From contig NZ_JACSWA010000517.1 of assembly GCF_016888125.1 (NCBI RefSeq), forward strand, positions 1 to 55,767: 55,767 nt of DNA, given 5' to 3'. Numbering within the stretch: the first letter of the stretch is position 1; each line of letters begins with the position of its first letter. Position numbers and translations under genes: made by a program. Under the pieces are notes generated by a model that was not told the DNA's origin, ran no database searches, and saw nothing but the letters and a program-made list of their open reading frames with translations. The DNA comes from Spirulina sp. CCY15215. Its GTDB lineage: Bacteria > Cyanobacteriota > Cyanobacteriia > Cyanobacteriales > Spirulinaceae. Below are positions 37,584 through 44,707 of this stretch, piece after piece.

Positions 37584-37628
37584 CGATCGCGGCTGCATTT
37601 TGTTAAACAACTTGAAGGATAAAAAATC

Positions 37629-38534
37629 ATGAAACGACGTTCTTTCTTTTGGTATTCTACTCTTTTTCTAGGGAGTTGCTCCTCTAGCTTCCGTAGTTCT
37701 ACTGAAGGTGCGGAAAATACGCAAGGAAAAAGTGTAGACCTACCCAAAACCCTGCACTTTACTGTCACTGATGCGGAAGGAATCGAAGTCCTCAAAAAAG
37801 ATTACGAGCCTTTTCGAGAAGCCCTTGAAGCAGTTTTGGCTACTAAGGTCGAGTTTTTCCCCGTTGATAGTTTTGTTGCAGCAACTCCAGCCATGTTAAC
37901 GGGAAAAATCGATTTGGCTTGGGCAGGTCCCTCGGAATACCTTATCTTGCAGGCTAGAGCAAAGGCCATTCCGGTAGTTTCCCTCAAGCGTACCGATTTT
38001 CACACTGTTATCGCCGTCCGTGGCGATAGCGGCATTAAATCTCTTGCGGATTTAAAGGGGAAAACCGTTGATATGTACAAAATTGGCTCGACAAGTAGCC
38101 ATATTGGTGGAACGAAAATACTGATAGACGCGGGATTAGAGCCGCAAGGCTATTTTAAAACAGTAATGTCGGGCAGCTATTCCCTACAAAGTTTAAAAAA
38201 TGGCGAAGTGGATGCGGTTGTCAGGGCTGCCCATCGCTACAAAACCGTTATCCAAAACGAAAATCTTTCTGAAAAGGATTATCCCATCATTGCGACAAGC
38301 TCTCTTTTACCTGGGGATATTTTCGTAGCCAGCAGCCAACTGGGAGAAACTGTTGTCGCAGCAATGCGATCGCGAATGCTAGAGAATCAAGAGCGCATCC
38401 TACAGGGTATTTTCGCCTCCCCTGGCCTCGCCAGCAAATTCAAGGATTCTTCTTTTATTCCAGTCAATATTGCCGACTACGAGGCGATTCGGGAGGTTTA
38501 TCGAGCGATCGGACAAGAAAACTTAATTCAGTAA
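37629..38534 (+). CDS. PhnD-like substrate-binding lipoprotein, paralogue 3
   Basis: The protein has 301 residues (MKRRSFFWYSTLFLGSC, C17 lipobox LGSC). Its first ten residues equal those of paralogue 1. The fold shows KIDLAWAGPSEYLILQARAK, VRGDSGIKSLADLKGKTVDM and the ligand loop STSSHIGG. It is closer to paralogue 1 than to 2 in that loop. A ribosome site (GAAGGA) precedes the ATG by ten bases. It is the last binding protein before the sensor kinase, which begins 166 bases later behind its own copy of the shared element. Confidence 0.85.
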   Translation: MKRRSFFWYSTLFLGSCSSSFRSSTEGAENTQGKSVDLPKTLHFTVTDAEGIEVLKKDYEPFREALEAVLATKVEFFPVDSFVAATPAMLTGKIDLAWAGPSEYLILQARAKAIPVVSLKRTDFHTVIAVRGDSGIKSLADLKGKTVDMYKIGSTSSHIGGTKILIDAGLEPQGYFKTVMSGSYSLQSLKNGEVDAVVRAAHRYKTVIQNENLSEKDYPIIATSSLLPGDIFVASSQLGETVVAAMRSRMLENQERILQGIFASPGLASKFKDSSFIPVNIADYEAIREVYRAIGQENLIQ

Positions 38535-38595
38535 ACTCAAGCAGAATTGCAGAATTGTTATAACTTACTAAAGATTTAGCAAACCAAGAGCTATC

Positions 38596-38619
38596 TTCAC
38601 GAGTTTTTCACAATTCATT
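38596..38619 (+). promoter_or_regulatory. Upstream element A before the histidine kinase
   Basis: It starts TTCACGAGTTTTTCA and matches the element at 35610-35633 in 22 of 24 bases. It ends 81 bases before the kinase ATG. No other copy was noticed in the window. Confidence 0.4.
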
Positions 38620-38700
38620 TCTAGGATAAATAGTATTTACCGAACATAGCATCTACAAAATATTTTTAATAATAACCCCCGATAAAAAAGGAATTTAAAC

Positions 38701-40539
38701 ATGAACCTTATCCCGAGCAAATCCGCAAACAACGATCACGCTGGAACCTCTTTCCCGCCAATGGTCAAACAGCCTGTTCGCTCTCTTTCCCGATTGGGTA
38801 AAAATTTAAGTATTGCCAAAAAGATCGGCTATGGTTACGCCCTAGCTATTGGTATTGCTGTTTTTGGGGGGGCGATCGGTTTAGTGGCAGGGGAATACTA
38901 TCAAAGACAGGCAGAACAACAATTGGAATGGGCGGAACAGCAGGACGATTTTCTCAACACACTCGATAATGCTGTTCTTAATGTTCGCTTTCACCCGCAA
39001 CAATTGGTGACGGTTTTAGAGGATGCTATTTGGTTCGAGTACGAAACCAGCGAGTTTTTTAATAATACTGCCCACGTCCGAGAGATTCTCTCGGAACTGA
39101 TTGCGTTTATCAAGGTTAATCCCGATCATACTGCTGTCCCGGCCAAAGATTTTTTAGAGCTGCAACAAGGCTATATTGCTGCGATCGCCTCTTATGAAAC
39201 AACAATGCAGACTCTGTGGAAAAGCATTGACCCCCTCAATTTAAAACCCAAAGATATCCCCGCCGCCCGACAGCAGGTGATCGAAGCCATCTCCGGACCC
39301 AAAGCCCTTGATATTCGCTTACAATTCGAGCGTTTGAGTGAGAAGTTACTTCGCATCAGACAAGCTGCCCAAAAAGAAAAGGAAATCGCGATCGTCAGGC
39401 AAATAAACGCCGATCGCCTGCGTTTGGGGATAGTTCTCAGTAGCTTGGGTTTTGCGGTGGCGATCGCGGCCTTACTTGCTTGGCGTACCAGTCGCGCCAT
39501 CGCCCGTCCCCTCGAAGCAGTCACGGGAGTTGCCCGAGAAGTGACCAAGAACTCTAATTTTGACCTCCGCGCCCCCATTACCACCAAAGATGAGGTGGGC
39601 ATCCTCGCAGATTCTCTTAATCAGTTAATCGCTTGGACGGGAGAATATACTCACGAGTTAGAATTTGCCCGAGAAACCCTAGAACAACGGGTTGAAAAAC
39701 GCACCCAAGAACTTCAGCAAACCCTTAGCAATCTCAAGCAAACCCAAGCACAATTGATTCAAACGGAAAAAATGTCCAGTTTGGGGCAAATGGTGGCGGG
39801 AGTTGCTCACGAAATTAACAATCCTGTGAGTTTTATTCATGGTAATCTTGCTCATGTCGATCGCTACCTACAGGATTTATTTCAGTTACTCGAACTTTAT
39901 CAGCAACAATCTCCCCAACATACTCCTGAAATTGCAGAATTGATCGAAGAGATCGATCTGGAGTTCTTGCGATCGGATATGCCCGATATTCTCAAATCTA
40001 TGCGAATGGGTAGCGATCGCATTAAAGAAATTGTTTTATCCTTGCGAAACTTCTCTCGTTTGGATGAAGCGGACATGAAAGATGTCGATCTCCATTCCGG
40101 TATCGATAACACCCTAACAATCCTCAGCAATCGCCTCAAACAAGGAGTAGAAGTCGTGAAAAATTACGGCGATCTTCCCTTTATTTTCTGTTATCCCGCC
40201 CAACTCAATCAAGTGTTTATGAATCTGATAGCGAATGCTTTAGATGCTCTCTTTGAAGCAGAGACGAAATGCAAACAACTCATTATTACAACAGAGAAAA
40301 TAGCTGGCGATCGCGTCAGTATTAAAATTCGCGATAATGGACCCGGTTTTCCCGATCAAATTAAAGAGAAACTCTTTGATCCCTTTTTTACCACCAAACC
40401 CATCGGCAAAGGAACGGGTTTGGGATTAACAATCTGTTACCAAATTATAGAAAAACATCAAGGCATCATTGAAGTAGCTTCACAACCAAGAGAAGGAACA
40501 GAATTTGCGATCTCTCTCCCCATTAAATCAATGCGTTAA
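38701..40539 (+). CDS. Transmembrane sensor histidine kinase next to PhnD-like lipoproteins
   Basis: The protein has 612 residues. Transmembrane helix 1 is near 43-66 (IGYGYALAIGIAVFGGAIGL). An extracytoplasmic domain of about 175 residues follows, all helical (WFEYETSEFFNNTAHVREIL). Helix 2 is near 242-260 (LGIVLSSLGFAVAIAALLAW), then HAMP (RPLEAVTGVAREVTKNSNFD), a coiled coil (EQRVEKRTQELQQTLSNLKQ), HisKA with H370 (VAGVAHEINNPVSFIHG) and the ATPase boxes (NLIANALDALF, DNGPGFPD, GKGTGLGLTI). The helical outer domain recalls four-helix sensors such as TorS, which reads a binding protein. With three binding lipoproteins upstream and no transporter, it probably senses their ligand-bound forms. 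No response regulator is adjacent. Confidence 0.92.
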   Translation: MNLIPSKSANNDHAGTSFPPMVKQPVRSLSRLGKNLSIAKKIGYGYALAIGIAVFGGAIGLVAGEYYQRQAEQQLEWAEQQDDFLNTLDNAVLNVRFHPQQLVTVLEDAIWFEYETSEFFNNTAHVREILSELIAFIKVNPDHTAVPAKDFLELQQGYIAAIASYETTMQTLWKSIDPLNLKPKDIPAARQQVIEAISGPKALDIRLQFERLSEKLLRIRQAAQKEKEIAIVRQINADRLRLGIVLSSLGFAVAIAALLAWRTSRAIARPLEAVTGVAREVTKNSNFDLRAPITTKDEVGILADSLNQLIAWTGEYTHELEFARETLEQRVEKRTQELQQTLSNLKQTQAQLIQTEKMSSLGQMVAGVAHEINNPVSFIHGNLAHVDRYLQDLFQLLELYQQQSPQHTPEIAELIEEIDLEFLRSDMPDILKSMRMGSDRIKEIVLSLRNFSRLDEADMKDVDLHSGIDNTLTILSNRLKQGVEVVKNYGDLPFIFCYPAQLNQVFMNLIANALDALFEAETKCKQLIITTEKIAGDRVSIKIRDNGPGFPDQIKEKLFDPFFTTKPIGKGTGLGLTICYQIIEKHQGIIEVASQPREGTEFAISLPIKSMR

Positions 40540-40565
40540 TCGATAATTATTAGTATTATATTTTA

Positions 40566-41366
40566 TCATATCTTGGGTATTTGAAAGGTGTAAACATCTT
40601 CGATCGCTCGCACCCATCCCTTAGCAACCGAAGCAAGAATGCGATCGCCTTTGGCTCGAGTCGCCGTTGTTGCATCCCCAATAACCCCACTTTTACTTAA
40701 ATCTTTAGTCACCCAAGCAAAAGGTAATTTTCCCTCAATACTCAATAAACTTTCTGGGGGTAATTCTGGAGGATATTCGCAAACAGCTTGCTCCATTTTC
40801 ACTTGTTCTGGTAATAGTGCTAACATGATGCTAGTTTCCGCATCTCCACCATGAATTCCCATTGCTAATTCCTTTGCACTCAAGACTTCTTTGGCAATAT
40901 GAGGAACACGCCAAGTAAAGAATGGAAAAACCAGAAAATCGCTATATTCTTGATGTAAATCTCGTGCGATAATTTCTATAACTTGCGGTTGTCCACCATG
41001 AGAATTCATGAACACTAATTTACGAAATCCCGCTCGATAAATACTCTCAGCAACTTCTTTAAGGGTCGCTAAAAGGGTCTGTGCTGAAAGCGATATCGTT
41101 CCAGGAAAATGCCAATGTTCGTTGGATTTTCCGTAGTATAAAGGCGGCAGAGCATAAGCAGGAATCCGAGCATCTAATTGGCTCAATGCTGTCCCTAAAA
41201 CCCCGACACTAATCGCAGAATCAACAATAATCGGTAAGTGGGGGCCGTGCTGCTCGATCGCGCCAATGGGTTGAATAATCACTGTATTTTCCTTATCCGA
41301 CATGGCCTGAATTTCCGTCCAAGTCAGATAGGCAAAAAATCGTTCCGGTGGAATAAACCCGTGCAT
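40566..41366 (-). CDS. Creatininase-family amidohydrolase
   Basis: The protein has 266 residues. The family metal ligands are visible: E38 and H40 in GAIEQHGPHLP, D49 in IIVDS, a histidine in FMNSHGGQPQ, and E in GIHGGDAETS. GTISLSAQTLLATLKEVAES is the usual helix. The family includes creatininase, formamide hydrolases and MftE, and most cyanobacterial members are unassigned. The substrate here is unknown, and no mycofactocin gene is present. It is convergent with the histidine kinase, 26 bases away. Confidence 0.88.
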   Translation of the reverse strand: MHGFIPPERFFAYLTWTEIQAMSDKENTVIIQPIGAIEQHGPHLPIIVDSAISVGVLGTALSQLDARIPAYALPPLYYGKSNEHWHFPGTISLSAQTLLATLKEVAESIYRAGFRKLVFMNSHGGQPQVIEIIARDLHQEYSDFLVFPFFTWRVPHIAKEVLSAKELAMGIHGGDAETSIMLALLPEQVKMEQAVCEYPPELPPESLLSIEGKLPFAWVTKDLSKSGVIGDATTATRAKGDRILASVAKGWVRAIEDVYTFQIPKI

Positions 41367-41429
41367 GAAATAACTTTGTTGTTTAACTTTGTTGTTAATG
41401 ATTAGTTATTAATTCTTACTCTCTCCCTC

Positions 41430-41471
41430 ATTGATAATTGATAATTGATAATTGATCATTGATCATTGATA
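41430..41471. repeat. Six-copy heptanucleotide tandem repeat
   Basis: Six consecutive 7-bp units, ATTGATA or ATTGATC, run from 41430 to 41471. The last two-plus units encode the final residues and stop (INDQ) of the Deg protease. Heptamer repeats of this type are known as short tandemly repeated sequences in cyanobacteria. Confidence 0.85.
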
Positions 41472-42658
41472 GGAAATGCTTGCGGAATAACTTGTAGAGT
41501 GACTCCCTTTCCTTTGCGATCGACCTCAATCCTTAATGGTTTACCAATTTGACTGAGTTCAACTTGTTGTTGAACATCCGTAGCGTTACTAACAGCATTT
41601 CCGTCTACTTTGATAATAATATCTCCGATTTGGAATCCTCCCCGAGCGGCGGGAGAATTGGGAATAACTCCCATGACAATAATGCCGCGATCGCTAGTAA
41701 TAACAAAAGGTTGGTCGGGACTTTGATTGAGTTCATCGCGGCGATCGGCATTAAGGGTAATCATTTGCACCCCCAAATAAGGATGCTCGGCTTTCCCTTC
41801 AGCAAATAGTTGATTGGCGATGCGTTTGGCGGTTTCGATGGGAATAGCAAATCCCAATCCTTGAGCATCGGCGCGAATTGCGGTATTAATGCCAATAACT
41901 TCCCCTTTCGCATTTAATAAGGGACCACCAGAATTGCCAGGATTAATGGCTGCATCGGTTTGAATAAAACGGACACGCTTATCGGGAACCCCCACTTGAG
42001 AACTTGATCGCCCTGTAGCGCTAATAATGCCCACCGTGACTGTATTATCGAGGCCGAGAGGATTACCGATGGCGATCGCCCATTCTCCAGGAATCAACGT
42101 TTCTGAGTTCCCTAACGTCACCGCAGGCAAGTTTTTCGCATCAATCTCGATCGCCGCGACATCGGTGACAGAATCTCGTCCCACAACTTTCCCCTCTAAA
42201 GCGCGACCATCTTTGAGGGTAACTTTAACAATATCTGCCCCTTCGACAACATGGGCATTAGTGACCAGTCTTCCATTCGCCGTGAGAATAAAACCGGAAC
42301 CCGTACCCCGTTGCAGTTGTCGAGGCATAGGTTTTTCCCCTTCCTGTCCAAAGAAACGACGGAAAAAAGGTTGCTCTAAAGAATCAGAAAAAGGGTTGGC
42401 GATCGTGCGAGAAGCATCGATTCGCACCACGGAGGGACCGACTTGACGAACCGCTTCAGCAATAAAATTAATGCCTACAGGTGGCTCATTCTCTTGTTTT
42501 GCTAAAGGTAAACTAGGGAGAGTCGCTGGAATGAGTTGCGAAGGCTGTAGGTTACTTTGTTGCTCTTGATTCAGTCTTTGATGTCCCCAGAATCCCGATC
42601 CTGTTCCGATCACTAACAAGCCAATATATATACCCAGTTGTTTTAGAGAGATAGTCAT
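41456..42658 (-). CDS. htrA: HtrA/Deg-family serine protease
   Basis: The protein has 400 residues from the ATG at 42658 (MTISLKQLGIYIGLLVIGTG). A longer reading frame begins at a TTG at 42766 but runs through the terminator at 42731-42759, so it is rejected. A signal anchor (residues 5-24) leads to a trypsin-like domain with the triad H136 (VTNAHVVEG), an Asp near 166 (SVTDVAAIEID) and S243 (NPGNSGGPL). One PDZ domain (MGVIPNSPAARGGFQIGDII) ends the protein. Deg proteases degrade or chaperone damaged proteins in the periplasm or thylakoid lumen. The C-terminal codons lie in a heptamer repeat. Confidence 0.95.
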   Translation of the reverse strand: MTISLKQLGIYIGLLVIGTGSGFWGHQRLNQEQQSNLQPSQLIPATLPSLPLAKQENEPPVGINFIAEAVRQVGPSVVRIDASRTIANPFSDSLEQPFFRRFFGQEGEKPMPRQLQRGTGSGFILTANGRLVTNAHVVEGADIVKVTLKDGRALEGKVVGRDSVTDVAAIEIDAKNLPAVTLGNSETLIPGEWAIAIGNPLGLDNTVTVGIISATGRSSSQVGVPDKRVRFIQTDAAINPGNSGGPLLNAKGEVIGINTAIRADAQGLGFAIPIETAKRIANQLFAEGKAEHPYLGVQMITLNADRRDELNQSPDQPFVITSDRGIIVMGVIPNSPAARGGFQIGDIIIKVDGNAVSNATDVQQQVELSQIGKPLRIEVDRKGKGVTLQVIPQAFPINDQ

Positions 42659-42730
42659 GACATTTACGCTTATTGCTAGAAGCCGATAGATCGAGATCCG
42701 CTTTACATTCACTCTAGTTAATTTGTTGCT

Positions 42731-42759
42731 AAAAAACAACCTCCCGAAAAACTCGGGAG
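42731..42759 (-). terminator. Rho-independent terminator after the metallohydrolase gene
   Basis: On the minus strand, CTCCCGA pairs with TCGGGAG around a five-base loop and is followed by GGTTGTTTTTT. It lies between the metallohydrolase stop (42885) and the Deg protease start (42658), so it separates the two minus-strand transcripts. Confidence 0.75.
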
Positions 42760-42866
42760 ATGTCAATGATTCAGCCTAGCAAATTTACTGGCAAAAAAAG
42801 CCACCAATTCCTTATATAGCAAATTGGCAAACTTTGCTTCGCGATTTCCTTTGTTGGTCTTGCTAA

Positions 42867-42896
42867 CCCGACCCAAATCAAAGATTATGGGTCGGG
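42867..42896 (-). terminator. Hairpin overlapping the metallohydrolase stop codon
   Basis: CCCGACCCA and its 9-base complement flank a 12-base loop. The stop codon (42885-42887) lies in that loop. No T-run follows directly, so it may protect the 3' end, with the stronger terminator 110 bases downstream. Confidence 0.5.
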
Positions 42897-44513
42897 ACTG
42901 CCCTCGACATTTTGTTCAAAAACCGGACAGCACCCTTGCAAGGTCACTTTAAATCCGTAAAGTGGAGACTGGCGGTTAAAACAGCGCTGACGAAATTGGT
43001 GATGGCAGTTCGCACAACACTCTCCGACGGCTTGAATGGGGCGACTGCTCTGGGACAAGAGTTCTCGTTGGGATAGTCCCCGCAAGACTAACTCATTGCC
43101 TTGCCAGCGTGCTTCCAGCAAACCCGTATCGGCAAAAGTCTGCCAGTGAGGGCTTTGCATGAGAGCGTGAGGCAGAATAATGCGAATGCTCTCCTCAAGT
43201 TCGACAATTTCTCCTTCATGGGGGACAGGGATAGGAACAGAGGGTTGGATAAAGCGATCGCCGACGGGTAATTCTAATAAAGTTCCTGTTGCTGGGGAAT
43301 GCAATTGATAGCGATTTTGTAATTCTTCTAAGGCAATAAGATCCGTGAGATAAGTGGATGAACCATGCACGAGAAGAACGTGCTGGGGACGAATATTGTG
43401 AATGAGTTGGGCAGTATTGCGTCCATCGCTATGTTCTGAGAGTAAATAGGTTTGCAGGTGAATGTCTGGGGAATTCTCCAAAAGTTCGGGGTGAGGCATG
43501 GATATGCGACCAGGATACTCGGGAAACAAAACTACCCAAGTTCCACCTTGAGGGATGCAATAATGTTGCCAGAGTTCGGCGCGATCGACGAGAAGCACGC
43601 AGGGAAACTCGGCGATCGCCTCAACTCCCATTTCTGGCAGCCGACGCACTCGCGGTAAAACTTGTTCGTCCCAAAATAAAGGTTGATGACTGGCAAAGTT
43701 CTGCACGGAAGCGGGTAGAAGTGGCAGGAGTTCTAAATAAGAATCGCAAGTCGCAGCAACGCTCTCACTGACCCAAATATTAACATCTCGCCCAGTAAAT
43801 TGATGGTGCGATCGCAACAGCAGCAAAATTTCTTGCGCTAACCCCATCGCAGGCACTGGCAGTAAAACCGAGTGTCCCGTCGATAGTGCTGTATCAATTT
43901 TGCCCATCAATTTTTGCTCTAATTGTCGCCTTCTGGGATGTCTAGCAGTACCATAACTGCCCTCGATAATTAAAACATCGGGAGATGAACCTCGAAGGGA
44001 CTCAACGGATAATCCCTCCACTAAGCGAGAATTGGAGAGAAAAAAATCCCCTGTATAGATTAGGCTGTAATCTCTTTGAGGGGTGTGACAAGAGAGAATA
44101 ACCCCTGCCGCTCCTGGCAAGTGACCGGCGGGAAATAGCTGAATCTGGAGATTCTCGAACAGGGAAATCGGCGATCGCCAGGGCAAGATTTGACAAAATG
44201 AACTAATTTCTTTTTCTTCAGGCCAATTCAGGGGCAGCAAACGAGCAGTTGCTTCACTCCCATAAATCGGCATTTGCGGAAAATGCCGATGCAGAGCAAG
44301 CAAGCCCCGCGCATGATCGGTATGAGCGTGAGAGCAAAAGACAAAATCAGCAGGAGGCTCAGAAGATTCTAATAACTCAGAAATATCTCTTAAACCGCAA
44401 TCGAGGAGAATGCGGTATTTTCCCATCCGGATGAGCAAGCATACGCCTTCTATACCATGTCCCATTCCATAGGGATAACAGGAAAAAAAGTGAGATGAAT
44501 TAGAATCAATCAC
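42885..44513 (-). CDS. Metallo-beta-lactamase/beta-CASP-like hydrolase with Cys-rich C-terminus
   Basis: The protein has 542 residues from a GTG at 44513; no ATG is available before the conserved FSCYPYGMGHGIEGVCLL. The metal motif FCSHAHTDHARG, followed by AGHLPGAAGVILSC and YTGDFF, is the metallo-beta-lactamase core of the RNA/DNA-processing class. The beta-CASP insert has SSPDVLIIEGSYGTARHPRR and later LLSEHSDGRNTAQLIHNI. The last 60 residues hold CCANCHHQFRQRC and QGCCPVF, six cysteines and a His pair that could bind zinc. So it may be a nuclease with an added zinc domain. The substrate is unknown. Confidence 0.85.
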   Translation of the reverse strand: MIDSNSSHFFSCYPYGMGHGIEGVCLLIRMGKYRILLDCGLRDISELLESSEPPADFVFCSHAHTDHARGLLALHRHFPQMPIYGSEATARLLPLNWPEEKEISSFCQILPWRSPISLFENLQIQLFPAGHLPGAAGVILSCHTPQRDYSLIYTGDFFLSNSRLVEGLSVESLRGSSPDVLIIEGSYGTARHPRRRQLEQKLMGKIDTALSTGHSVLLPVPAMGLAQEILLLLRSHHQFTGRDVNIWVSESVAATCDSYLELLPLLPASVQNFASHQPLFWDEQVLPRVRRLPEMGVEAIAEFPCVLLVDRAELWQHYCIPQGGTWVVLFPEYPGRISMPHPELLENSPDIHLQTYLLSEHSDGRNTAQLIHNIRPQHVLLVHGSSTYLTDLIALEELQNRYQLHSPATGTLLELPVGDRFIQPSVPIPVPHEGEIVELEESIRIILPHALMQSPHWQTFADTGLLEARWQGNELVLRGLSQRELLSQSSRPIQAVGECCANCHHQFRQRCFNRQSPLYGFKVTLQGCCPVFEQNVEGSPDP

Positions 44514-44540
44514 TATTTATCAGTTAATTAAAGAGTTTAA

Positions 44541-44663
44541 TTAATGAGCCGAACCATTGCCATGATAATCATCCGAATCATAGAAGCCATTTTTCGTGCC
44601 GTAGAAGAGGGTTGCCACAATAAAAATAGCAGTCAGGATTAATAAAATAAACTTAACATCCAT
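44541..44663 (-). CDS. 40-residue single-helix membrane protein
   Basis: A complete small gene sits between two large ones: ATG at 44663, stop at 44541, with AGAGGAAAG eight bases upstream of the start. The protein begins MDVKFILLILTAIFIVATLF, one transmembrane helix, and ends YGTKNGFYDSDDYHGNGSAH, a polar tail with a very regular look. The strong ribosome site and coherent helix argue that it is real. Its size and layout recall single-helix subunits of photosynthetic complexes; NdhP or NdhQ of the NDH-1 complex is a possible identity from memory, but I cannot confirm it. Confidence 0.6.
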   Translation of the reverse strand: MDVKFILLILTAIFIVATLFYGTKNGFYDSDDYHGNGSAH

Positions 44664-44707
44664 TGTTTGTCTTTCCTCTAGCTGAATTTCTTCTTATGAT
44701 AGCCTTA

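Noticed and set aside
35786-38534. Phosphonate ABC transporter operon
   Set aside because: Binding proteins alone; no PhnC ATPase or PhnE permease in the window, and the family ligand loop is changed.
41430-41471. CRISPR-like array
   Set aside because: Units are 7 bp and directly adjacent with no spacers. The same holds for the 21-bp repeat at 75-158, which lies in a coding frame.
42659-42766. Longer N-terminus of the Deg protease starting at a TTG
   Set aside because: The region contains the terminator of the upstream gene, and the added residues have no family character.
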